From Sipunculus nudus (lineage: Eukaryota; Annelida; Sipuncula; Golfingiida; Sipunculidae), in the NCBI GenBank assembly GCA_026874595.1, contig CM049307.1:7399579-7463578 (forward strand): a DNA stretch of 64,000 bases, written 5' to 3'. This document shows positions 49,240 to 59,503 of this stretch, one piece after another. The notes below the pieces were generated by a model that saw only the letters and a list, made by a program, of their open reading frames with translations, ran no database searches and was not told the origin of the DNA. Each line of letters starts with the position of its first letter. The stretch's first letter is position 1. Made by a program: the position numbers and the translations under genes.

Positions 49240-49640
49240 TATTACACATGAATCGTAAAGCTCTTCTTTGTGCCCCCTTTCTGCTCAATTAGACTTTTGT
49301 GGTAAGTGACAAAAACACTACAGGCGTACTTAAGTTGTGGACTTACTGGTGTTTATTAAGCCATTCCTTTAACTTCTGGTGAGTTGATTCGAAAATTTCG
49401 ACAGAGAAGACCTAGTTTAATTGTGACTGCTAAATATTTGTCTCTGATATTGTTTCCATACCCATGTAGAGAAGGCTTGTGTTTTACTGGTGTTTCTCTA
49501 ACTATGCTTAATACTTTACACTTGTCAGGACAGAAAGCTATCTGCCATTTGATCTCCAAACTTCCTAATTAATTTAATTCATCTTGCCAAGTTTAAAACA
49601 GTCCAATAATTTAACTGCTTAATAGCCTATGTTGTCGTCT
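49240..49640 (-). pseudogene. Decayed non-LTR retrotransposon reverse transcriptase
   Basis: Residues KWQIAFCPDKCKVLSI and KYLAVTIKLG match the late reverse transcriptase region of non-LTR elements (W.MAF...KC.VL and KYLGV blocks). INSPEVKGMA, then in a shifted frame LKYACSVF and YHKSLIEQ, match the following thumb region. At least one frameshift and stops separate the parts. Only this fragment is left. Confidence 0.7.
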
Positions 49641-51125
49641 GTCCTCGAGGAGAGTACACTCGGCATTTCTTTAATGTAATAGGGAAACGAGCAAGGTGCT
49701 CCTGAGGTTACACCAGATACCCCAGGTCGTTTTGTTACTCTATAAGTGTTTCACTGGTAAACAAAAAGACATAGATAAAGAAGGTAAAGATGGCTCGAGC
49801 CCTGAAGCTGAGAAATTAGGACCCACGCCCTGGAGGCTCCTTCAGGAACGATAAAAATGATTTCAAAGCGAATGTTTAAATATTCGACCAAAGGATAAGG
49901 AGAAATTCAGGGAGACACAGATGAAAAACTAAGGTCTATAAATTTTAATTGATGCAAGGCCAAATCCAGCTGACCAAAACGAGGCTGCTTGCTTAGTGGA
50001 TGTGATGTTAGTCTCTTTCGCCATATGATTTGGTAGGATTATGTCTAGAGGAGAAACGAATCTATTTTTAACCATTGTATATTCTTGTGCTTATTTACTA
50101 AGCTTTGTATTGAGCTTATGTGTTTTATGCTGTTTTATGTGTTGATGGATTGTTCTATCATGCTCTTAGTTCTTAGGTTTACTGAACCCACAAACTCTTA
50201 AAGCTGCTCTGAGGGCTTTGACTTGTTGAACTCCTGAAAGTGTGTCTTAGCTGCACCTAAGAAAGCTATGGATCCATATATGTCTATAAGGTCTATAGGA
50301 TCCATTGTTTATATAGGTGTGAAGCTGTCGTACGCGTGCTCGTGGAAAATTTCAATTAATTTGCAAGTCCACTTAAATCGAATGACTTAAACGTGTCATG
50401 TAAAACTGTAAAAATAAGCATGTCAAAATCATAATTCACATATTTAGGAGAGCTGCGCCATATAAACGATATCGGTATATCGAGGTACAGTGATTTGCAA
50501 ATTGTGACTTTTGCGATATCGTTTTCAAATATCAATTACAAACATTATTGAAATTGGTAAATTGTGGTAAAGATGAAGTTCCACTTGCAAATTTAGCCAT
50601 CTACCGAGTAAATGGATTATGATTAGTGAATGCCTGAAAGGGAAAGCCGTTAAACACACTATAGACAAAATCCATTGGTCGTTTAGTAGAACAGGTGTAT
50701 GTATAGTGTGATTGGCCATATGATAAAAGGTCCGTTCCGAGAAACTGGAATGTATATAATATACATATTGTGAAAAACATATTACTTAAATTAATACAAT
50801 CGCAGCACGTATCACAATACGCTACCAAATATCGCAATATATTATGCAAATGTTATCAATTGATCAAAGGGCCCGTCCCTGAGTTAAGTACAACTAGGGG
50901 CCCCTTGAAACCTTAGACCACGTCCTACCGTGCATGTCCTTCCACGACCTTCAAGACCGTACGTGGTGAACCGTAGACAGAACGTGGTGAGACCTTTGCT
51001 TAAATATCTTCATTGAGGAGACACATTTGTCACCAGAGGACTGTGACTTTATGTATTTAGGTATAGGGAGAATGACCAGATAATTGTTTTGCAAGATTTA
51101 TTAATTTTATGTAGTATCATGTATA
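49641..51125. other. Non-coding stretch
   Basis: No exon or repeat family recognised. A few GC-richer patches near 49780 and 50900 have no ORF support. Confidence 0.35.
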
Positions 51126-51140
51126 CACTGTTAAAAGTTG

Positions 51141-51208
51141 CACGTAAAATAACGGTGCTTTGCACCGGCAGCAAAGTTGACAGTGCAATGCACCGTTATT
51201 TTACGTGC
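51141..51208. repeat. Perfect 19-bp stem within the left subterminal region
   Basis: GCACGTAAAATAACGGTGC (51141-51159) and its exact reverse complement (51190-51208) are separated by 30 bp. The motif overlaps the terminal inverted repeat, so the element's end is itself duplicated in inverse orientation. Confidence 0.9.
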
Positions 51209-52639
51209 AAAGAAATAACGCAGTGCGTTAAATAACGTCGCATTGCACCGTAATTTTACAGCGCTTTGGGACGTGAATAAACGGTGCTTAGCCACGGGAA
51301 ATAACGGGCATCTGTTATTTTACGGGACAATATGCCGTTATTTTATAGTGCTAAGAGATGTGAATAAACAGTGATTTAAACTGGAATCAGGGCATTGCAC
51401 CGTTATTTCACGGTGCTTTGATATGTAGAATAACAAAACATCGTTACTTTATAATAAATAACAGTGCTTTGCACTTGGAACTATACACTGTTACAGGTTT
51501 CCATAATCTTTCTAAAAACGTTTCTGTCTTGTCACTCCGGACGAACCCTTTATTTGTATCTGTGTACTTCAGGTTTCTCATAACATGTTTTTTTAGATTT
51601 TACCAGTAAAAATATTACGAACGAAGTCAGACCTCCTTATGATGATAGAGTTGTAACTTTCTGTCTGTTTGACAGTCAAGTGTCCCGAAAATCAAATCAG
51701 GATATCCACAGAGGGAAATGCATCTTGGCTAATTTGGAAAATGGCATTAAAAATGCATGCTCACACATAATATCACACCACTTCTTTATTGTATGAAATA
51801 TTCAACAGATCATCAACATGTACAACACGTGTACTTAATGTATATAGTTATTCATACTGATCTTCCAAAAGGCATCATTAGGAAGCAAACATTTAAACAC
51901 AATTAGTGCAATATTATTATGATTACTATTATGAATGCTGTGTGTTATCTCATTAAGGTTGCTGATCTTTTTAACAATGGGGCCAAAATCTATTTATAAT
52001 GTATCTTTGAAAAATAGATAAAAGTGCATCAATAAATTTATAGTGTTGTAAATTAATGGTATCTTTAAAGTAAAAGATGGTCAGAACACAAGTCAAACAA
52101 TTGAAATGGATTTAACTTATATGTCACCAAATCTTTCTACAGTAAAGGCATCTACTTTGTGTGAAGCTGCTGATAATGAATTCCAAAATAAAGGTCCTTG
52201 GTAAAAAAAAAGATTTTTGCATCAATTAAATTCGAACTGGAGGGAGTTGAAGAGAATGCCTACACTGTAACAAGGGTGCAAATGTAAACTTTTTTCCATA
52301 AAAATAATAAGATAATTACCTGATTTAATTAAGGTACCTAAACACAAGAATATTAAAAGTGAAATAGTCTATAACTGATATTTCCTTTATTGTTGATATA
52401 TTATAGAGAAAAATGTAGCATTAAAACATTAAATCTGACCAACCAGCTCTATTGACAGTGGGAGGGCAGTTAGAGGTGCATTCAATTACCCCAAAATCAA
52501 GAAACCTGAAGGTCTTTTTAGTCCCTTGGGATACTCCAGGGTAAATATCCAAAATGACGCATAGCAAGCCTCCAGTGGAAGTAGAAATAACTTGCATGGA
52601 TTGACAGTTTCTGGCCATCCACCATATGTAACAGTGATG

Positions 52640-52686
52640 TTACAGTCCCCATCTTGAACATTCACAGGTGTTGGAGATCTCATTCC
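52640..52686 (-). CDS. Cys-rich gene, last exon
   Basis: Acceptor TTTGTATGCAG|GGA. In the phase left by exon 4 it reads NEISNTCECSRWGL and stops at TAA 52640-52642. A different frame of the same exon is open for 68 codons (52486 on), so the phase, and hence the C-terminus, is uncertain. Confidence 0.35.
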
Positions 52687-53242
52687 CTGCATACAAAATA
52701 ATAAACAGAAAAGAGAGATTGTAAATGTAAGAAACATGAGAGAAATATGCGAGAATATAGATCTGTGCAATTATACCTTTAATTTTTATATTTTTTTAGA
52801 TTTTTTTCAAATTCTGACGCTCTATCAATTTACATTACAGAAAATAAACTTTAGTTCTTTCTTCACAAAATTTAAACAATAACTACAAAAATAGTTTTCT
52901 TATGGTAAATGGGAACCTTTAGAGGTGAAAATAATTATACATTATCATATCAAATATATCTTTACATTTACATTACAGACAATAACTGGCCAAGATTTTG
53001 TTCTATCTCCACAAAAAATTAACAATTTCAACATTTTTCTTTATATATGTATTTACTTAAAAAAGGTTAAAACTATCTTTAATACTTGCTGAATATATTA
53101 ACACAAATATAATAGTTTTGAAAGAATTACCTCTCCTCCATCTGCAATCCCATATTATCCTTGCATTCTCCAAACAGTGAAGGCAGTATCCTTTATATAG
53201 GAGCTTAGCTTCTGCAAATACAAATGCACAGACAATGCATGC

Positions 53243-53290
<48 letters not shown>

Positions 53291-56200
53291 GTGATACAAA
53301 TCAGTTTTAAAATCATACTCAATGACTGAAAGTTGATCGATTAATAATCATTTTTTTTTTCATTTTATGTGCCATATTATTTACATAAAATCTGTTGTAT
53401 AGATACCTAAATATTGACAGAGTAAATTAAGCCTAGCATGTACATCTCACTGAAAGGTCAAGACTATACTTGTTAATACTTATTCACTGCATAAGGATAA
53501 CATTAATACTGTTTCCTGTTAAGTGCTCATCTGTCTAAAATCTATGAGAGAGTTAGAATATTTCATTGGAATAAAGAGAATTCTTTTGAATGGGCATACC
53601 TGATCGTATATGAAAGGTTATGGGAAAAAATACATGATTTGATGATTTAATTATGAAATGTCCTTTTCCAGAATGATTTCTACAGACAATAGACCTGACA
53701 ATGTATTTTCAAAGGCACAAATGAAGGTATGTGTAAATATGAAGTAATTAACAGTAAGGCTATGGGCCTGGATTTTATTTATTGTAACTGTAAATAATTA
53801 TATTATGAATATTTGATAACCAGAATATCTGCAATGTTTTATAGGGAGTAAACATGTTCCAAACTGCATAAAATTAAAAAAAAAATAGCCAATAATCAGC
53901 AGGTTTGACAAATGACACTGTAAGGTTAGAGATGGTCAGGTAAGCGAGGCTCAGCTCCATCAAGCAGCAAGCCAAAAAGTTTATTAGAATAAAAATGAAT
54001 GGAGAGAATGAGAAACAGGCAGACGAGTTTAGGTCAGCATCACTGCTAATGTTCAATATGTAAGATACTTGTTTCACAGATTATTAAACTCATCAGCTTA
54101 TTCAAATTGCCATGGACTTTACATAAGAAAATATGATAAAACTCAAACTTACCTCGGTGTACCTTTTCTGCAATGTTCTCTGCTAGGAATTTACCCTGCA
54201 ACTGCTTGCCAGTGCAGTTGTGCACCTTGCACATCTTGCATTTGTACTTTGTTCACAGCTCTAAGTTAGGTAAGGCGTGGAACATTTACGTCATCTTTCC
54301 TCTAATCATTGATGCATGTATGGCTCTCTGAACACCTGCACAAGTAGAACAAATTCTAGGAGTATATAAAAACAGAACTGATAAACATGTAACCAACGAA
54401 AGACAATCTCAGCACCAGGCATATTAACAATATTTACAATGTAAGTGCAGGTATATAAATTAATAAACAAAAGTGCTATATTGCATATAAAAAATATTGG
54501 GTAAACAAATGTTTTTACTCAGTGTATAAACAGAAAGGTGCAAAAACAGCATCACATGTGTACGAGGATTTATAAATAGGAAGCAATATATGCAGTACAG
54601 CCTTTATATTACAAAATGATGTAACATTTGTAATTGCATTTACATATACTAGCTATTATAGTATAACAAGGGCTACAGGCATAATGCAAACCTGCGTAAT
54701 CTTTCCGGGTTCCCTGATGATAAACTTGACTATTATTTGAAAAAGTTATTATTTTTTAAGGTGTGACAAGTACATGTATAAAGCAAGTACTACCAATTTT
54801 GAATCTTAGTACAAGTATAAATGCGCTCAGTCTGATGCATACTGATGGATAAGATGTGGTATACCCCATTACTAAGGCCTATATGTGAGTGAGGGGGTGT
54901 CAAAAACCCCATCCAACCCACATTATGAATGGAAATTGCAACCCTGTACAACAGAGTTGGGGGGGGGGGGGGGGGGTCTCTGGCAAATTTTCAGTTGAGC
55001 AAACCTGGACATTACAGATGGTTTCACTAGGCCTTGCTAGAACAATTTGTGGGGGGGGGGGGGATCAATGAGCTATGTTTTCCAACAAAAGTCCAATAAC
55101 AACTTTAGTACTGGTATCAGTGAACGACAGTGACAGAGGTGGTGTCTTCCCTGTAGCTCAAATGACTTACAGTCAGCTGAGATAAAAGGCAGTATATTAT
55201 TATGTGATTTTTAAACTTACATAATTCCTATTCTTAAGAAATAGGAAAGTTGCCATGATGGTATCCAAATCTTCTTTGAATTTGCCACACTGATGGAAAT
55301 GCTTGACCATTTTCTGAAAACATAAAGAATATTTGACTGTGCCTTAGCAGCCTTAATTTTCAGGCTCTCTCTCCCTCTCTCTCTCTCAAAAAGACTATGG
55401 CTAGCACTTTGGCTAGCATGGTAGGTTTTTTTTTTTCTAAAAAATGTTAAGAAATTTAGGAAATTGTCTAAAAGCTGTTAATTATTTGTTTGGTCTGTGT
55501 TTACTCTCTGTTTAAGCATCTGTTAAAAATATTTAAAAAAAAATTAAGGGACTTTGATATTTTTATTTTTCTGGTTGACATGTAAGTGGGAAAACCTTAT
55601 TCAAGGCCTCATGTAAAATCTAGTAAATAAATAATTCAAAACTGTTTTCAGTGATGCCTTTACCAATATTTCACCTTTAAGGGAGATATATATGACATGT
55701 ATATTTATACCATTCATGCATGATATACACAAAGACATGGCCAGGTGTGTGTGTTTGTGGGTCGGGGAAGGGGGGGGGGGGGATTGCTTCCTTTTTTCCT
55801 AATTGGCGATTCCCTGAAACTAAAAAAGACTTAATCATTAATGATAAACATTGGCATCAATGCAGGGAATGGGGGTTATATATCCCCCCCCCCCACACTT
55901 TTTTAACAAGGGGGGATTGGTCAATGTAATCATCCCCAACACTGATATTGAGCAAGTAACAATTACTTTTATATATTGGACATGTAATATATTAATAATT
56001 AGAAAACTTGACTTTGTTTCCATTTCTGAGTTAACTGAAATATAAGGTTATCTAATAATCTAAACATGGTTTAGAGTTGACATTTAATGGAAACATAAAA
56101 CCTGCACTTAATTAATATATAATATCAACATCACATAAATGTCACACATTATAAAAGGTGTATATATATATATAATATATATATATACACATATATACAT

Positions 56201-56461
56201 AATATATATATTTCTAACTCAATCACTCTTCTACCCCTGCCAGTGACAGTCGCCCCCCCCCCCCCCCCCCCCCGCCAACTGAGGGAACACATGAACGAGA
56301 CTGGCCTCGTACCACTATACCATTACCAACGTACACTATTAGTATTACACAGTATTACAATAACAACTAACACAGTAAACAGATTTATGCCTACATATTA
56401 AAGAAGAACATTTTACCAATGAAGATGCTGGGTAACTTCTGTGACTTTCAGCAGCCAGCAT
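52640..56461 (-). CDS. Candidate small Cys-rich protein gene inside the inverted-repeat element
   Basis: Five exons can be chained to 119 residues: 56417-56461, 55221-55313, 54153-54246, 53131-53211 and 52640-52686. Exon 1 starts ATG (MLAAESHRSYPASSL). Exon 2 gives KMVKHFHQCGKFKEDLDTIM. Exons 3-5 supply KCKMCKVHNC (49-57), YCLHC (87-90), WDC (100) and CEC (112-114), resembling a zinc-binding cluster. Exons 2 and 4 have strong splice sites. The exon 3 acceptor in this model (AAAG|TAC) is weak. A much better acceptor (CCTAACTTAG, exon from 54260) shifts the frame to SCEQSTNARCARC and a TAG at 54183, giving 71 residues with C-x7-C-x2-C-x7-C. The family is not recognised. It could be an element-encoded or captured gene. 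Confidence 0.42.
53131..53211 (-). CDS. Cys-rich gene, exon 4
   Basis: Acceptor TATTTGCAG|AAG, 81 nt, donor GAGAG|GTAATT. Only the frame entered in phase 1 is open: AKLLYKGYCLHCLENARI to WDCRWRR. Confidence 0.45.
53240..53290. repeat. (TA)n microsatellite
   Basis: TA tract beside exon 4 of the candidate Cys-rich gene. The Ile/Tyr ORF over it is an artefact. Confidence 0.95.
54153..54260 (-). CDS. Cys-rich gene, exon 3 (acceptor uncertain)
   Basis: Donor GAG|GTAAGT at 54153 is strong. Acceptor choice decides the product. 54246 keeps the long frame (KCKMCKVHNCTG to AEKVHR, ending phase 1, matching exon 4). 54260 has the better pyrimidine tract and branch-like CTAAC but stops in-exon. An in-frame TGA between the two sites blocks the long frame if 54260 is used. 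Confidence 0.4.
54959..56273. repeat. Cluster of poly-G / poly-C runs
   Basis: G18 at 54959-54976, G13 at 55051-55063, G13 at 55770-55782, C11 at 55884-55894 and C21 at 56253-56273. All lie in one half of the 5.6-kb element. Confidence 0.9.
55221..55313 (-). CDS. Cys-rich gene, exon 2
   Basis: Acceptor TATGTTTTCAG|AAA, 31 codons to KNRNY, donor TAT|GTAAGT. Phase 0 on both sides. This is the best-supported exon of the chain. Confidence 0.55.
56417..56461 (-). CDS. Cys-rich gene, exon 1
   Basis: ATG at 56459-56461 and 15 codons to donor TTG|GTAAAA, phase 0. The frame is open further upstream without another ATG and is closed by an in-frame TAA, so this Met is the only candidate in frame. The exon begins about 270 bp inside the element's right end. 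Confidence 0.4.
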
Positions 56462-56520
56462 GCAGCAGACGGACAAAAATGGCTTCTCTTCCCGCCGTGA
56501 AGTCAAAAGATCCAGGATGT

Positions 56521-56528
56521 TGACGTCA
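56521..56528. promoter_or_regulatory. Perfect CRE palindrome TGACGTCA
   Basis: The consensus CREB/ATF site lies 60 bp upstream of the candidate start codon of the Cys-rich gene. It sits in a CpG-richer stretch (56515-56580) next to the element's right end. Confidence 0.5.
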
Positions 56529-57140
56529 TGAGTGGCCCCGCTGATCACATGACGCGCGGTTTATTTCATCTGTACGGTCTGCTTTACACACGTGTTACAC
56601 CATTTTCACATACGCTCATCATTTGACGTTGCATTTGCGCGTTATTCAACGCACAAGAGCGTCTACATTGCAAAGCGGCGTAAATTTACAGTCTTATGCG
56701 CCGTTATTTTACGGTAATTTTTAACAGTGTAGCCATTAGCATGATAAACCCAGTTAGGAAGAACACGTGGTTCATTTAATGTAAATTCGAAGCAGTTTAG
56801 CAATAAATATACGCCACCTGCATCCTTTGATGTTCATTTCTATTTAACATTGACTCGTGAGAACCGATCTTGTATGACGGTCTCCATAGGAACTGTCTGA
56901 TAGGCAACGTCTTGTCTGCGAATTTTCTTAGGATTGTGTTCCCACGAAACCTTCCTTGGGGCGTGTCTACGTTAGATTGATGTGTGTTGACAAGGGACAT
57001 CGTGGACGGAAGTGCTGATTGGCGGAGAAGTCTAGCGGGAGTTATGACATCGGGAGTTTCATATAAGGCGTGGATCTCAGCTATCTGGAGAAGAGCCGGA
57101 GCGTTCGTGAGTGATTGGCGATCGCGTCAGTGGTTATTGA

Positions 57141-58951
57141 AGCCGGGTGCTCACTACCCTATTTTATCAAGTGACATTGTCTGGCGATTTTCTGGGCAGA
57201 TTTTCTCAAAATCGGCTGAAAATCGGCTTGGTTTAGTTGGCCGATTTTCGGTGTCCCATTTACCGACGCGCTTGTTCCCATCTCCCGATTATCGGAGGAG
57301 TCTGTCTCATTATAACGATCTGATACTGAGCTTTCTACGAGAAAACTAAAAGGAAATATTTGTTCGCTTTGTGGCTTGTCCAAAGAAAAATATACTGTGG
57401 CGGAAGAGTGACCTGTCAGTTAAACCTTGGCTTGAAAGAAGAGTTGAACTAGTGGCATGTAAATAATACACTTCTATGCGAACTGAGACAGGAACCGTCC
57501 AATTTAATGGTTTTGTCCGCATATCTCAGGGGTGGGTCCAGGAATTTAGAAAAGAGGGGTCCAACCCAGGAGCACTAATAATAAAACCTTAAGAAAGGTC
57601 CCCAGGTCCGGAAAATGTCCGAAAGGATTGGTCTTAAACCCTTTAAACGAATGCTGCGGCTGATCTGCAGGATTTGGTAAAACCGAACATCCACCATCAT
57701 GATACTACATTCAGAAGGGCTATTTCACCAGAACGAACTCTAATTTAGAATATGACATTCTGCTTGCATGTTTGTGTGATTTCTAGGATTTCCTGTTTCT
57801 TGAAGTGATATGTTTTCATCTGTCCTGTATAAACCAGAAACACTTTATCATCCTTTTTCATTTGACTGCTACAAACAACAAACACCAACAGCAGATATGT
57901 TGCGTGATTAGGTTTTAATAGCAGGTGATGATCAGTTATATATCTGGCAGCTCTCTGTTATCTGTCAGATAAAATATATTAAAACGTATTAAAGTACAGC
58001 ATCGCCACCAATGCCGCCGACTCCGTGGAAAAGATTAAGTGTACCAGAGATCCGTTCACGCTTTTGCCTATTGGGTTACCTGTAAACATCAGGTATGCTG
58101 CGTGCACTGGACTGGATGTTGTATCACTCAAAAGTTTTTCGGCTATTCAGTCATATCTTCTCTCATTTCCTCTTACTTTGGGCTTATTATTTCATTTATA
58201 CACTTTCTTCTCTGGCACTTTTGTTTTTGCTAACTTTAAGGAGAACCTGTGATAGGACAAAAAAATATATTAAGGAAAGAAATTTATAATGATGGTTAGA
58301 GATTACAAGCAGATATACAGTTGATTATTGCCATCCCTGAGATGTAAATATTGAATTGTGTTATTTTTTCCAAGGAAACTCTTACATAAGCTTGAGTTAA
58401 TTGTTCAGAGTAGCACGTCACAAAATTAGAAGGATTGCTAAACAGCCCAGCAATAAATACGCCTTTGTGAACATACAACTTGTTCGTTCAGTCTTATGTT
58501 TACAGAAATGTTCGCACATTGTAAGTATATGAATGTATACTCCTTTATAATGATTAATAAATTGCAGGTCGTCTTATAGGAATACATGAAATTTGAATCT
58601 TTACCAAAATCTGTCTTTAGGCCTATTTCTTTTTAAAATACAGAAATATGTAATTATACAATATATACTTATAATGACAAATAGTGACAACGTACAGAAC
58701 GTGAACTCTGACATATAAATAAACAAAATCGCCGACTTTGTCGGCTCACTACACGATTTCGCTATTCGCCTGACAAAATCGGCCGATTTTCTTTGACAGT
58801 GTCAGACTCTTGGCGATGGCGATTTTTCTCGCCGACGCCGACAAAATCGCGTCGCTCGGGGTGTCACAATACACGACAATGTACCCCCGTCGGTACAGAG
58901 TCGGCCGATCCTATGAATCGGCCGATAAAATCGGTAAGTGAGCCGCCGGCT
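57141..58951. mobile_element. 1.8-kb inverted-repeat element with TGA duplication
   Basis: The left end AGCCGGGTGCTCACTACCCT and the reversed right end AGCCGGCGGCTCACTTACCG match, then TATTTTATC/ATTTTATC. TGA flanks both ends (57138-57140 and 58952-58954). Subterminal parts are rich in AAAATCGGCCGATTTT-like palindromes. The centre has no recognised ORF. A 3-bp duplication would suit PIF/Harbinger- or CACTA-like elements; it is unassigned. Confidence 0.72.
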
Positions 58952-59446
58952 TGACAGTCTACGTCTGAGGGAGGCTACCTTGTTGATACTCGATCTGTAA
59001 AATACTTTAGAGACAGTGATATTGTTTGCCGAAGGACCGGCATTCTTCTGATGGTGCGCGCTTCCAGGAACAGGCAGCGCAAACTTTGTCTTGAAGCGAA
59101 ACTGTATTGGTGCTGAATTTCGCTAGAGAGTGCGTTTGTTAGGTATCCGGTAACTGGAGGGCTACAGTAGACTGCAGCTGAGAGAACCGTTGATTTATAG
59201 TTCCACAGGAACATTCAGTGTTCGGCACGTGAATTGTGTTTTTACGGACGATTAACAGTTATACCGCAGATTGAACTTTGCTCCGTGTACACATGGATTA
59301 CGCCAGAGACCACCAGAACGTCTAGACGTCACGTGAGCGGGTGGTCATGTGACCTGGAACAGTTTGGACTGTGTCTGTGTCAGGAAGATTAGTTTTATGA
59401 GGATTAATAGACTCTGTGAACTATCGTGATTATTGCTTTATTTGTC

Positions 59447-59464
59447 TCCCCCCCCCCCCCCCCC
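59447..59464. repeat. Poly-C run
   Basis: C homopolymer of about 18, just left of a GCGAACCTGTG-family element. Confidence 0.9.
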
Positions 59465-59503
59465 GAGATCTGTAAGTTTCCCATTTATTTATTATTATAT
59501 ATT

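Larger units (their letters stand above)
51126..56729. mobile_element. 5.6-kb inverted-repeat element, possibly CMC group
   Basis: The left end CACTGTTAAAAGTTGCACGT (51126 on) and the right end, which read in reverse is CACTGTTAAAAATTACCGTA, match over ~33 bp including CGTAAAATAACGG. TA lies immediately outside both ends (51124-51125 and 56730-56731). The left subterminal 350 bp repeats CCGTTATTTTACG-like motifs in both orientations; the right end has GCGCCGTTATTTTACGG. CAC termini, subterminal repeats and a TA target recall the CACTA-Mirage-Chapaev group, but no transposase was recognised. It could instead be two independent MITE ends in opposite orientation. Confidence 0.6.

Noticed and set aside
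52486-52770. Minus-strand ORF with a hydrophobic start (FTISLFCLLFC)
   Set aside because: The hydrophobic part lies in intron sequence upstream of the acceptor at 52686. The rest is an alternative frame of the last exon and not consistent with exon 4's phase.
53057-53299. Ile/Tyr-rich ORF
   Set aside because: Its start is a TA microsatellite. Only the part over exon 4 is plausible coding sequence.
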